Of a stretch of DNA of 64,000 nucleotides, positions 27,703-36,291 are shown one piece after another (position 1 is the first letter of the stretch; each line of letters starts with the position of its first letter). Both the position numbers and the translations under genes were made by a program. The notes beneath the pieces are model-generated. The model was not told where the DNA came from. It saw only the letters and a program-made list of their open reading frames with translations, and did no database searches. The DNA is from Phycisphaeraceae bacterium (GTDB taxonomy: Bacteria; Planctomycetota; Phycisphaerae; Phycisphaerales; UBA1924). The DNA is taken from contig RECQ01000042.1 of NCBI GenBank assembly GCA_007693965.1, positions 61,323 to 125,322 of the forward strand, read 5' to 3'.

Positions 27703-29838
27703 ATGCCTGAACTGCTCATACGCTCGCTCGACCTTGCCCTGGTGATCTTCGGTTTCGGACTCGTGATCGTGATTCACGAGCTGGGGCATTTCCTCGCCGC
27801 CCGCTGGGCCAAGGTGCGCGTGCATGAGTTCGCCGTGGGCTTCGGGCCGTCGATTTTCGCCTACCGCAAGGGGTTGGGCCTGCGGCGGGGTTCGACGAGC
27901 GAGGAGTATGAACGGTTGGCCCGCGATCGCGGCCTCAACCCGCAGAACGCCGACATCCCCGGCGTCAGCCCCACCGAATACCGACTCAACTGGATCCCCC
28001 TCGGCGGCTACGTGAAGATGCTGGGCCAGGAAGACCTCGCGCCCGGCGCCCAGTCCGAATCGACCGACAGCTACAACACCAAGCCGGTGTGGAAGCGGCT
28101 GATCATCATCTCCGCGGGCGTGGTGATGAACGTCATTCTCGCGGCGGTGCTTTTCATCGCGGTCTTCATGGTCGGCCTGGACGGCCCGCCCGCCACCATC
28201 GGCTCGGTGCAGCCCGGCTCGGCGGCGTCGGAGGCGGTGGCGGTGAACGCCGAGGAGCTGGGCGTCACCAAAGTCGGCCTCCAGCCGCGGGACCGCGTCG
28301 TCTCCATCGGGGACCAGGAGACGCTTTCCTTCAAGGACATTGCCGCGGCGGCGGGCCTGGCCAAGCGCGGTCGTCCGCTCGACCTCACCATCGACCGCCC
28401 CGGCGTCGATGAACCGCTGCGCTTCCTCATCGAGCCGCGCGAGAGCGACGTGACGCGTCTGCTCGAGCTGGGCGTGGCGCCGCCGATCTCGACGACGATC
28501 CACGATCCGCGCCGGCGCTCGCAGCAGAACGTGATCACCGACATCCTCGCCCGGCTCGGCTACGACGATCTGGCGCCGGGCATGCGCATGGTGAGCCTGG
28601 ACGGCGAGCCCGTCGAAACATTGAACGAAGTCGCCGTCATCTTCCGTGAAGCGGATGGCTCACCGATGCGAGCTCGTTTTGAAGACGAACGCGGCGGCGC
28701 CGTCGAGATCGAACTTTCGCCGACGCCGCGGCTGCAGGAGACGACGGTCGATCTGCATGCCTCCGGGCGCGAGCGTGTGCTGATCGATGTGCGTCACCTG
28801 CTCGGCCTCACGCCGCCGATGACCGTGCTTTCATCCGAGAGCACACGCGCCCGGCGGGCCGGACTGGAGACAGGCGACATCTTCGCGCGGATCGGTCGCA
28901 TCGACTGGCCCAACAGCGCGCAGGGCATCGCCGAGATCCGGCGCCACGCCGGGAGAAGCGTGCCGCTGGTGGTGGTGCGGGATGGCCAGTACCTCGAACT
29001 CGAGTCGTCGGTGGACGGCGCAGGACGAATCGGGATCGGCGTGGGGCAGAAAGAGGACGACCTAGCGATCGTCACGCGCCCGCCGCGGCCGGGATCGGAA
29101 GCGGATGACGATGCCGACGCCCGGCGCGAATCGGCCGCCGAGCGGCTGAACCTGCTGCCCGGTTCAACGATTCTGCGCGTGAACGGCGCGCCCGTGACCG
29201 GCTACGCCGCCCTCCGCGCCGAGCTGCGCCGCGCCACCGCGTCGGCGCTCGAGGCGGGCTCAAGCGCCGAGGCGACGCTCACCGTGCGACTGCCCATCGG
29301 AGAGGGCTTCAACGTCGGCGAGACGGAGGAGATGGCGTGGCTGCTCGAACCCGCAGAGATCAAAGAACTGCACGCACTCGGCTGGTCAATGCCGCTGGAC
29401 CCGACGCTCTTCGAGGTCGCGATGACGACGCTGAAAGCCGACGGCCCCTTCAGCGCGATCGCCATGGGCTATGCGGAGACGAAGCGCATCATCGTGATGA
29501 CCTACGTCACGATGCTGCGCCTCTTCGAGGGCACTGTCCACGTCGAGCACCTGAAGGGCCCGGTCGGCATTGTGCACATCGGCACGCTCTTCATCGACCA
29601 GGGCATGATCCACCTGCTCTTCCTCTTCGCCATCATCAGCGCCAACCTGGCCGTGCTGAACTTCCTGCCCCTGCCCATCGTCGACGGCGGCCACGCGGTC
29701 TTCCTGATCATCGAGGGGATCACGGGCAAGCCGGTGTCGGTGGCGGTGCAGAACGTGGCGACGCTGATCGGCCTGGCGCTGATCGGGACGCTCTTCCTGG
29801 TGGTGACGTACCACGACATTGTGGCGCTCTTCGGGTGA
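27703..29838 (+). CDS. rseP: RseP-type site-2 membrane protease with enlarged PDZ region, 711 aa
   Basis: An intramembrane zinc protease of family M50 that cuts membrane-bound regulators such as anti-sigma factors. The zinc motif HELGH is at residues 25-29 in the first membrane helix, and the partner motif PLPIVDGGHAVF lies near residue 655. GGYVKMLGQEDL marks the membrane-re-entrant loop. At 711 residues it is much longer than the usual 420-450. The excess lies between residues 200 and 560 and contains at least two PDZ-like units (GLQPRDRVVSIGD; GLETGDIFARIG; LLPGSTILRVNGAPVTG). Downstream is an unrelated hydrolase. Confidence 0.93.
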   Translation: MPELLIRSLDLALVIFGFGLVIVIHELGHFLAARWAKVRVHEFAVGFGPSIFAYRKGLGLRRGSTSEEYERLARDRGLNPQNADIPGVSPTEYRLNWIPLGGYVKMLGQEDLAPGAQSESTDSYNTKPVWKRLIIISAGVVMNVILAAVLFIAVFMVGLDGPPATIGSVQPGSAASEAVAVNAEELGVTKVGLQPRDRVVSIGDQETLSFKDIAAAAGLAKRGRPLDLTIDRPGVDEPLRFLIEPRESDVTRLLELGVAPPISTTIHDPRRRSQQNVITDILARLGYDDLAPGMRMVSLDGEPVETLNEVAVIFREADGSPMRARFEDERGGAVEIELSPTPRLQETTVDLHASGRERVLIDVRHLLGLTPPMTVLSSESTRARRAGLETGDIFARIGRIDWPNSAQGIAEIRRHAGRSVPLVVVRDGQYLELESSVDGAGRIGIGVGQKEDDLAIVTRPPRPGSEADDDADARRESAAERLNLLPGSTILRVNGAPVTGYAALRAELRRATASALEAGSSAEATLTVRLPIGEGFNVGETEEMAWLLEPAEIKELHALGWSMPLDPTLFEVAMTTLKADGPFSAIAMGYAETKRIIVMTYVTMLRLFEGTVHVEHLKGPVGIVHIGTLFIDQGMIHLLFLFAIISANLAVLNFLPLPIVDGGHAVFLIIEGITGKPVSVAVQNVATLIGLALIGTLFLVVTYHDIVALFG

Positions 29839-29866
29839 ACAGGCCGCGACGCTGAGGCGTTCGCAG

Positions 29867-29872
29867 TACGAT
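29867..29872 (+). promoter_or_regulatory. -10-like box TACGAT, 11 nt before GTG
   Basis: TACGAT ends 11 nt before the GTG at 29884 of the hydrolase gene, with no Shine-Dalgarno between. Confidence 0.35.
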
Positions 29873-29883
29873 CCCCGCCACGC

Positions 29884-30831
29884 GTGTCCGGCTTCATCAC
29901 CATCATGCTCACCGGGCTGCTCATCGCCGTTGCCGCGGCGACGGGCTTCACCGTGCGCCGTCTGCGCCGGCCTCCGAAGCGGACCTACGGCGCCGCGGTG
30001 GCGCGCGGGCTGCCCGGCGATCCCGGCGAGCTGCCGACTCCGCGGACATTCGAGACGTGGATGCTCCGCGTCGATTCGCCGCGGACCCGGTCGCTCCGCG
30101 GCCTTGAGATGCCGGTCTGGGACATCCCCGGCGACGATCCGAACGGCCCGACGATCATGCTCACGCCGGGATGGGGCGATTCGCGCATCGGCGCCCTGGC
30201 GCGCATCCCGCACCTGGCGCCGATGAGCGCGCGCCTGCTGGCGTGGGACCCGCCCGGGCACGGCGAAGCGCCGGGCGAGTGCGCACTGGGAACGAGCGCC
30301 GAGGTCGAGGCGCTCGCGGCGCTGGCGCAACGCGCGATCGAACCGGGGAAGGACGCCGGACGACTGGCGCTCTATGGGTGGTCGCTGGGGGCCGGCGTGA
30401 GCATCGCAACCGCCGCGGCGTGGGAGGGGCCGGGCCCGGCTCCCGCCGTCATCGCCGAGGCCCCCTACCGCGTTCCGATGACGCCCGCCCGGCGCGTGAT
30501 GCGGGCGGCGGGGTACCCCTACCGCATCAACGTGCCGCTGACCTTCGCGTATCTCGGCATCCGCCTCGGCGTGGGCCCGAAGTGGCGCGGATTCGACCGG
30601 GCGGAGCTGGCGGCGCTGATGCGCTCGCCCCTGCTCGTCCTGCACGGCGCCCGCGACACGGTGAGCCCGGTCGAAGACGGCCGCGCCATCGCCGCTGCGG
30701 CGAAGGACGGCGCCATCTGCGAGATCACGGATGCGGGCCACAACGACCTGTGGACGGATCCGCAATACGCGGAACGCTGCATCGAGGCGGTCGACGCGTT
30801 TCTTGAGCGGTCGTTCCGCACGCGTGGATGA
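29884..30831 (+). CDS. Alpha/beta hydrolase, membrane-anchored, 315 aa
   Basis: A serine hydrolase of the alpha/beta fold with unknown substrate. An N-terminal hydrophobic helix (FITIMLTGLLIAVAAATGF) anchors it. The nucleophile elbow GWSLGAG holds the catalytic Ser. The acid is probably Asp in LLVLHGARDTVSP and the base His in ITDAGHNDLW. The GTG at 29884 is used; the ATG at 29905 is an alternative within the anchor. The stop codon is the first three bases of the family E palindrome that follows. Confidence 0.82.
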   Translation: MSGFITIMLTGLLIAVAAATGFTVRRLRRPPKRTYGAAVARGLPGDPGELPTPRTFETWMLRVDSPRTRSLRGLEMPVWDIPGDDPNGPTIMLTPGWGDSRIGALARIPHLAPMSARLLAWDPPGHGEAPGECALGTSAEVEALAALAQRAIEPGKDAGRLALYGWSLGAGVSIATAAAWEGPGPAPAVIAEAPYRVPMTPARRVMRAAGYPYRINVPLTFAYLGIRLGVGPKWRGFDRAELAALMRSPLLVLHGARDTVSPVEDGRAIAAAAKDGAICEITDAGHNDLWTDPQYAERCIEAVDAFLERSFRTRG

Positions 30832-31153
30832 ACGCGGAGGGCGCGGAGGAGCGCGGAGGGGGATGGAGTTTCTGGGAGTCGGATGGATTGATTGTGATCG
30901 CGTGTTGATCACGCATGATCGCCGACTGAATGACTTATCTCGACGCTTTCGGAATCACATTAGTGATTCGGAATGTAAAACGGGCGTGCTGAGTGGGTGC
31001 CGTGGTAAAGGCGTCTTCGCCTTTGCCACGCCGAACTTCCAGACGCGTGGCAGAGCCGAAGACGGCTCTACCACGGCGCCCGACATGCGCGCAATCGCGC
31101 CTGCCCAGATTCCGACTCCGTCTCCCTCAAAAACTCCGTCTCACTCTGCGTTC
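30830..31153. repeat. Long palindrome, family E copy 3
   Basis: The left outer words GAACGCGGAGGGCGCGGAGG are matched at the right by CTCCGTCTCCCTC and AACTCCGTCTCACTCTGCGTTC. It overlaps the hydrolase stop codon. A separate palindrome (31001-31079) is nested inside. The 337-base gap to the convergent SDR gene holds nothing else that I can recognise. Confidence 0.85.
31001..31079. repeat. Nested palindrome, family H
   Basis: CGTGGTAAAGGCGTCTTCGC and its local complement TTTGCCACG form one hairpin. CGTGGCAGAGCCGAAGACGG with CTCTACCACGG forms the second. The two hairpins are also complementary to each other, so a larger fold is possible. It lies inside family E copy 3. Confidence 0.85.
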
Positions 31154-31168
31154 CATCCCCCCGATGAA

Positions 31169-31960
31169 TCAGGGATAGTCCTGCCGAGTCGGACGGATCA
31201 GCGTGTTGTTCACGTGCACATGCGCCGGCTGTGAAACTATGAACGTGATCATCCGCGCGATGTCCGCCGGCGCCAGCACCGGGCCGAACTTCTCGAAGAA
31301 CTGGGCCCGCCACGAATCGTCGTACCCCGCGACGCCCTGGAACTCGCTCTCGACGATGCCCGGCTCGACGAGCGAGACGCGCACGCCCTTGGGCCCCAGC
31401 TCGCGCCGCGCGCCCTCTGCCAGCGCCATCGCGGCGAACTTGGTCGAGCCGTACATCGATGAATAGGGCGACACGTGGCGCCCCACGTTCGAGCCGATGA
31501 CGACGATGTCGCGGGCCTTGTCGAGCAGCGCGCCGGCGCCCTTGCCCTCGGGCGCCATGCGCAGGGCCGCGGCCCGGATGAGGCGGGCGCAGCCGAGCAC
31601 GTTGGTGCGGATCATCTCCTCCCACTGCGAATCATCGGAGGTGACGACGCTGCCCGCCAGGCCGCGTCCCGCGTTGGCGACGACGATGTCGGCCTCGGCG
31701 CCGAAGGACTGCCGGGCCTCGTCGAGCATGGCGCCGATGACAGCGCGCGAGGCGGCGTCGCCGGGGACCGCCGCCGCCCGCCCGCCGCGCTTGCGGATGG
31801 TCTGCACCAGCTCGTCGAGCCTCTCCTCGCGCCGCGCGTTCACCACCACCGCGGCGCCTCGGTCGGCCAGCTCGATCGCGATCGCCTCGCCGATGCCGCT
31901 GCTGGCGCCGGTGACCGCACCGATCCGCCCCTCCAGGTTCCGTTCCGTCGTTGTCGCCAT
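31169..31960 (-). CDS. Short-chain dehydrogenase/reductase (SDR), 263 aa
   Basis: A classical SDR NAD(P)-dependent oxidoreductase; substrate unknown. The cofactor motif is TGASSGIGEA (about 17-26), the NAG motif VANAGRG, and the catalytic Tyr-Lys pair is in SMYGSTKFAAM. The C-terminal VEPGIVESEF closes the substrate pocket. Residues in NARREERLDEL after beta 2 are basic, favouring NADP. A GAGGAG site precedes the start, with TACCAT about 50 nt upstream. It is alone, convergent with the hydrolase gene. Confidence 0.9.
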   Translation of the reverse strand: MATTTERNLEGRIGAVTGASSGIGEAIAIELADRGAAVVVNARREERLDELVQTIRKRGGRAAAVPGDAASRAVIGAMLDEARQSFGAEADIVVANAGRGLAGSVVTSDDSQWEEMIRTNVLGCARLIRAAALRMAPEGKGAGALLDKARDIVVIGSNVGRHVSPYSSMYGSTKFAAMALAEGARRELGPKGVRVSLVEPGIVESEFQGVAGYDDSWRAQFFEKFGPVLAPADIARMITFIVSQPAHVHVNNTLIRPTRQDYP

Positions 31961-32078
31961 TCGGGATGCTCCTCGGGCGGCGAACTCGGCCCCGCCGTGG
32001 CGGCATGGTACACCGACTCAGGTCAGGCTCGTTGGTCGTGCGGCGGCCGGGGGTCGCCCCCGCGCATGCGTCGCTTTC

Positions 32079-32084
32079 TATCCT
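32079..32084 (+). promoter_or_regulatory. -10-like box TATCCT, 8 nt before ATG
   Basis: TATCCT is followed by GCGTGCGG and the ATG at 32093. It favours that start over the ATG at 32066. Confidence 0.4.
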
Positions 32085-32092
32085 GCGTGCGG

Positions 32093-33196
32093 ATGTTCGC
32101 CGCCGGCCAGACTGAGGATGAGACTCACGCACCGCCCGCGTCGACGCCGGTTGTGTTGCGAATTCGTTGGCGCGTCAAAGTGCTGCCGTCGCCGCCGGTG
32201 TGGGCGTGGGTGATCCTTGGTCTGGTTTTTATCAAAGTCTTCTATTTCGCCTGGACAGACACACTGTGGCGAAGCGACGTCTACAGCATCATCGGGCTCG
32301 GTTCCATAATCGTTCTCTGTGAATTGCTCTCCTGGCAGACACGCCGACCCGCGCACCGGCGCATCGAACAATTGGAGCGCACCGCGCGAGCGACGAACGA
32401 TGCAGCCACAATCGCCATCATCGAGCGGGCGCGCGGTGCGATGATGCGCTCCGATCGGACGCTTGATCCGGTCTCATGGCGAGCGCGGTTCGAACGCCTC
32501 GGCGCCGATCCGCCAGCGGTGGTGCTCTTTGAGAATGTCCGGCCGACGGGGGCGCCCGCGAGCGCTGCGGGAGAAGAGATCGACCTCGGCGCCGCCCGAC
32601 CGATGGGGCCGCAGGAAGTGCGGTTCTGGGTGTGCCTGAACCTGATCGCCGCCTCGGCGTGCGCTGTGCTCACGGCGCTGGCGCTGCTCTCGGGCGAGCT
32701 GATCGTCGAGGCGCTGATGCTCTGGTTCATTCTCCCCTTCATGCTTGCAATACCCGTGGCCCGAACGCTTGCGCGCCGAGGGCTGTCGCCGATCCAGTTG
32801 TCGGCGGCGCTGTGCGCGCCGGGGCGGATGGAGTTCGTCCGGGCCGGGCGCAGCCGCATCTTCGCGCCGGCGGACTCCACGCTGGTCATCGAACCGGTGA
32901 TGCATCCCGTCGGGCCGATCGGATTTGCCGCCGGCGCCGCGTGGCGGCTCGCGGGCAGAGCGGCGCCGATCCTTCATCGGGCGGCCCGGGCGTGGGCCCG
33001 GCGCGGCTGGCTCGGGCGATGGCGCCGGCTGGAGCAGGCCGTTGGGCTGCGGCGATTCCGGCGCCCCATCACCGCGACCTTCATCCGCGATGACGGGATG
33101 CGGGCCAGATTGACGTTCATGAGCGGGCGGGAGGATCCCGGTCTGGCCGAGTTGTGGGCCCGGTGGGTCGAACCGGCCGACGCCCAGCGGCGGTGA
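32093..33196 (+). CDS. Membrane protein of an unnamed four-member family (member A), 367 aa
   Basis: No known domain is recognised. It shares a layout with the genes at 36292, 40254 and 41264: a hydrophobic pair (VWAWVILGLVFIKVFYFAW and a following span), a cytoplasmic block with the motif LDPVSWRARFERLGADPP, a second hydrophobic pair (CLNLIAASACAVLTALALL and LMLWFILPFMLAIPVA), then APGR and a beta-rich end block finishing LAELWARW. This member has an extra arginine-rich insert (about residues 270-330). The end block could be a PH-like domain, which is only a guess. The frame is open far upstream, antisense to the SDR gene. Confidence 0.65.
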   Translation: MFAAGQTEDETHAPPASTPVVLRIRWRVKVLPSPPVWAWVILGLVFIKVFYFAWTDTLWRSDVYSIIGLGSIIVLCELLSWQTRRPAHRRIEQLERTARATNDAATIAIIERARGAMMRSDRTLDPVSWRARFERLGADPPAVVLFENVRPTGAPASAAGEEIDLGAARPMGPQEVRFWVCLNLIAASACAVLTALALLSGELIVEALMLWFILPFMLAIPVARTLARRGLSPIQLSAALCAPGRMEFVRAGRSRIFAPADSTLVIEPVMHPVGPIGFAAGAAWRLAGRAAPILHRAARAWARRGWLGRWRRLEQAVGLRRFRRPITATFIRDDGMRARLTFMSGREDPGLAELWARWVEPADAQRR

Positions 33197-33255
33197 CCCC
33201 GGCTGGCGTCACCGCCGCCGCGACCCCGGTCTGGGGCGACATACTGGCAACAACT

Positions 33256-33283
33256 CCCCTTCACTCGAGGGAATATGAAGGGG
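33256..33283 (-). terminator. Possible weak terminator after lexA
   Basis: CCCCTTCA (33256-33263) pairs with TGAAGGGG (33276-33283) around a 12-nt loop. On the minus strand it is followed by AGTTGTT rather than a good T run. Confidence 0.3.
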
Positions 33284-33316
33284 GCCTGGACGATGCGAGC
33301 CGATCGTTGATGGCGA

Positions 33317-33943
33317 TCAATACCGCCGCAGCACCCCGATCACCACGCCCTGCACGCGGCAATCCTTCACGTAGATCGGGTCGAAATCGGGGTTGGCGGG
33401 TTGGAGGCGGATGCGGTCCTTCTCCTTGAAGAAGGTCTTCAGGGTGGTGGCGCCGTCGGGGAGCAGGGCGACGACGCGCTCGCCGTCGCGGGCTGTGTCG
33501 CGGCGCTCGATCAGGACGTAGTCGCCGTCGAGGATGCCCTCGTCCTTCATCGAGTCGCCATCGACGCAGAGGGCGAACGTCGCGCCGGCGGCGCCGACGC
33601 GGGGGCCGAAGACGTTCATCAGGTCCAGCTCGTCCTGGTCCTCGTACTTCTCGATCGGATATCCCGCGGCGATCTTGCCCACCAGAGGATAGCGCAGGGG
33701 GAGATCCTCATCGGGGACGACGACGCCCTCAGCGATCGCCAAAGAGCGAGCCTTGTTGGGCTCGCGCACGAGAGCGCCCTTCTTGATGAGGGCCTCGGCG
33801 TGCTCGAAGACGGTGACCTTGCTGACCCCGAGCTCGTCCGCGATCTCCTGCATGGTCGGCGAATAACCAAACCGCACGCGGCTGTCGCGAATGAGCTTGA
33901 GGATCTTGAGCTGCTTGGGCGTGAGATTGAGTTTCGGTGTCAT
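33317..33943 (-). CDS. lexA: LexA repressor, 208 aa
   Basis: The SOS repressor. An N-terminal winged helix (LTPKQLKILKLIRD...SPTMQEIADELGVSKVTVFEHAEAL, residues 7-52) binds operators. The C-terminal S24 domain cleaves itself when RecA filaments form: cleavage site Ala93-Gly94 in GKIAAGYPI, nucleophile Ser131 in VDGDSMKDEG, and base Lys169 in GATTLKTFF. GGAGGCGCG lies just upstream of the ATG at 33943. The helix-turn-helix differs from E. coli LexA, so the operator may differ too; no obvious palindromic SOS box was found. Confidence 0.95.
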   Translation of the reverse strand: MTPKLNLTPKQLKILKLIRDSRVRFGYSPTMQEIADELGVSKVTVFEHAEALIKKGALVREPNKARSLAIAEGVVVPDEDLPLRYPLVGKIAAGYPIEKYEDQDELDLMNVFGPRVGAAGATFALCVDGDSMKDEGILDGDYVLIERRDTARDGERVVALLPDGATTLKTFFKEKDRIRLQPANPDFDPIYVKDCRVQGVVIGVLRRY

Positions 33944-34421
33944 GGGAACGCGCCTCCGGCTGACGGACCTGGAAAGACAGGACAGAACGACCCCGCGCCG
34001 ATGACGGTTCACCCGCTGCATCGGAGCTGTTCAGGTCGAGAAAAGTGCGGCGCCATTGCGCCATCGTTGTTCGTTGCTCCCCCAGGGCCCGCTCCAGCGC
34101 GTACGACACGCCGGCCCGCACCGCGAGGGATGAAATTTCCAATTGATCGACGCCGATTCCAATCGTGTGCGCCCCGCCGGCGCCCCCCGATTCATCGCGC
34201 TGCAATTCCGCCGAGTCCTTCTCGCGCCGCGGATTCCGGGGCAGGGCGTGCGGCAGGCCCTGGCGGGCGTGGTCGCCGTCCCCCATGCCGCCGCCGTCCG
34301 ACGCCCCCACCGCGCCGCCGCCGGACGTGTCTTTCAGGAGACGCGAGCCGTCGGCGTGGTACTGGGACACGTAATCCCCTCCGGGGCCGAGCCTGAGGAT
34401 GGCGGTGTGACTGAAAGGCAT
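33729..34421 (-). CDS. Uncertain open frame upstream of and overlapping lexA
   Basis: An ATG at 34421 with AGAGG 3-8 nt upstream opens a frame beginning MPFSHTAILRLGPGGDYV. Its first 130 residues look protein-like and have codon use like the neighbours, including a helical stretch (VDQLEISSLAVRAGVSYALE). The frame then runs 215 nt into lexA in another frame, which is implausible, and its sequence becomes Arg/Gln-rich there. Either the gene is shorter and a frameshift hides its stop, or the frame is accidental. No homologous function is recognised. Confidence 0.3.
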   Translation of the reverse strand: MPFSHTAILRLGPGGDYVSQYHADGSRLLKDTSGGGAVGASDGGGMGDGDHARQGLPHALPRNPRREKDSAELQRDESGGAGGAHTIGIGVDQLEISSLAVRAGVSYALERALGEQRTTMAQWRRTFLDLNSSDAAGEPSSARGRSVLSFQVRQPEARSHDTETQSHAQAAQDPQAHSRQPRAVWLFADHAGDRGRARGQQGHRLRARRGPHQEGRSRARAQQGSLFGDR

Positions 34422-34893
34422 ACGCCTCTTCTCCCGAGCAGGCGACCACCGACGCTTGGACACAGGGCGAAGCGCCAGAGCGCGATCAACCCGTCCTGAT
34501 GAAGCCCGTCAATGGTCGGATCCGGCCCGGCTTCCCCCGCATCCCGGCCTCCGCCGAAACGCCGGTTCGTCCGGCCGCGGTCTGTCGTGATTCAGCGATT
34601 CATCCGCTCAGGAAAACCAAATCGAGCGGCCAGACGCCGCGCCGCCGCCAACCGGCCTTCGAACCCGCACTCGCCGCCCCGGATCTCCCCGGAACGCAGC
34701 CGGCCCGACGCCGAACAGCACCCGACACCGCATCTGGATGAATCAGCATGTCGCTCCACGACATGTTGGGCCTCCACCGGCCCGGTCCAAGCATCGACGA
34801 ACTCATCCAGTCGCCTGCAGAAACGAAACTGCAGTCTGTTCGGCGTACGGTACCCGATCAGCCACCGCACCGCAAGCGATATCCGGGTTTTGT
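34422..34893. other. Unassigned region between lexA and dprA
   Basis: Several overlapping frames exist on both strands (for example a plus-strand frame from 34748 beginning MSLHDMLGLHRPGPS and a minus-strand one from 34897). None has a clear ribosome site, recognised domain or non-overlapping end. I see no RNA gene or repeat here. Confidence 0.3.
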
Positions 34894-36180
34894 TCACTCT
34901 TTTTTACTGGGGCCGTTTCCACCGCTTCCGGGGGCGGCGCCGGAGCGCCGCCGGGCCAGCCGCCCGCCCGTCCGTACGATCACCTGCCGCAGTTCCAGCA
35001 TGGTGGCGTCGGCCCGCAGGGCGCCGGGGTCGAGGCCGGTTTCCCGCGCCACATCATCGAGGCTCTTGGGCTCGACCAGACATTCATACAGCGTGCGCTG
35101 CGAGACGCTGAGCGTGCGAAGCAGGGCCGACTCGTCGATGCCCGGCTTCACCTCGGCCGCGGAGGTCGGCTCGCCGTCGAAGAGTCCGTCGGCGCCGGCG
35201 TCCGGCAGGTAGCGATCGCCGTGCGAGCCGCGATGCAGATGGCGCGCGGGGGTTTCCAGGATCTCCAGCACATCGGCGGGGCTCGTCACCATCGCAGCGG
35301 CGCCGGCCTTGAGCAGTTCGAGGCTGCCCTCCGACGCCTGCGAATCGATGCGCCCGGGCACGGCCATCACCTCGCGCCCCTGCTCCTCCGCCGCTGCCCT
35401 CGCCGTGATGAGCGCCCCCGACGCCCGCCCCGCCTCGATCACCAGCACGCCCAGGCTCATGCCGGAGATGATTCGATTCCGCGCCGGGAAGTTCTCCGCG
35501 GCGGGATGTGTCGAGAGGGGCAGCTCCGAGATAACGGCGCCGCCGGCCTCCACGACCTTGTCGAACAGCTCCGCGTGCTCGGGCGGGTAGCAGTGTGCCA
35601 GGCCGCAGCCCATGACCACGACGGTGCGCCCGCCGATGCGGATCGCCCCGCGATGGGCGGCGCCGTCGATGCCGCGGGCGCCGCCGGAGACAATGGTCAG
35701 CCCCGCCTGCGCCAGCGTGGCTGCGAACCGCTCCGCCTGCTCGACACCGTAGGACGTGCAGGCGCGCGAGCCGACCATCGCCACACAGTGGCGGTCCTGC
35801 GCTGCGTCCAGCTCGCCGCGGACGTAGAGAACCGGCGGGGCGTCACGCAGCTGGCGGAGCAGGGGCGGATAGTCGGCGTCGATCGCGGTGACGATGCGCA
35901 CCCCGAGGCGTCCGGCGAGTTCGAGCTCCTCCTGCATGTCCGAATCGTCGCGCAGCCCGTCGACGATCCGCCGCGCCATGGTGTCGCCCACGCCCCGCAC
36001 GCGCGTGAGCTGCGCCGGCGAGGCCCGCAACGCGGCGGATGCGGAGCCGAAACACTCGACGAGGCGCCGGATCAGCACGGGCCCGAGCCCCGGCGCGTAT
36101 GTCAGGCGGAGCAGCGCTTCGCGCTCGGCGTCGAGCGAGACGCCGGAGGGTGAATCCTGAGAAAGCTCGGTGTCTTTCAT
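34894..36180 (-). CDS. dprA: DNA-processing protein DprA, 428 aa
   Basis: DprA binds incoming single-stranded DNA during natural transformation and loads RecA. The N-terminal SAM-like part (LTYAPGLGPVLIRRLVECFGS...RVRGVGDTMARRIV) leads into the Rossmann-like core: VAMVGSRACTSYG, IVSGGARGIDGAAH, VVVMGCGLAHCYPPEH, LPLSTHPAAENFPARNRIISG and LVIEAGRASGALITARAAAEEGR-type sequence. A C-terminal winged-helix segment (DDVARETGLDPGALRADATMLELRQV, without its last turn) follows. ATG 36180 is preferred because TATAGT lies 10 nt upstream. It suggests competence, though no com genes are in view. Confidence 0.95.
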   Translation of the reverse strand: MKDTELSQDSPSGVSLDAEREALLRLTYAPGLGPVLIRRLVECFGSASAALRASPAQLTRVRGVGDTMARRIVDGLRDDSDMQEELELAGRLGVRIVTAIDADYPPLLRQLRDAPPVLYVRGELDAAQDRHCVAMVGSRACTSYGVEQAERFAATLAQAGLTIVSGGARGIDGAAHRGAIRIGGRTVVVMGCGLAHCYPPEHAELFDKVVEAGGAVISELPLSTHPAAENFPARNRIISGMSLGVLVIEAGRASGALITARAAAEEQGREVMAVPGRIDSQASEGSLELLKAGAAAMVTSPADVLEILETPARHLHRGSHGDRYLPDAGADGLFDGEPTSAAEVKPGIDESALLRTLSVSQRTLYECLVEPKSLDDVARETGLDPGALRADATMLELRQVIVRTGGRLARRRSGAAPGSGGNGPSKKE

Positions 36181-36190
36181 AATGTGCGGG

Positions 36191-36196
36191 ACTATA
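36191..36196 (-). promoter_or_regulatory. -10-like box TATAGT, 10 nt before ATG
   Basis: On the minus strand TATAGT is followed by CCCGCACATT and the ATG of dprA. There is no Shine-Dalgarno. Confidence 0.45.
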
Positions 36197-36202
36197 CATA
36201 TG

Positions 36203-36290
36203 TTCCGGCGTGACGGGGAGCCGCAACCGGACGCGGGCATGACACCACGGGTGTAATCCGCCACCGGGGACGGGGCCCGTGGATGGGTGG
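36203..36290. repeat. Degenerate family G element, reverse orientation
   Basis: It shares the words CCACGGGTG, AATCCGCC and CCCGTGGATG with the element at 39923. It lies right after the stop of the membrane gene at 36292, between it and dprA. Confidence 0.5.
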
Positions 36291-36291
36291 A

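Noticed and set aside
34512..35111. A 199-aa plus-strand frame over the dprA 3' end
   Set aside because: Most of it is antisense to dprA and it is Arg/Ser-rich without a domain.
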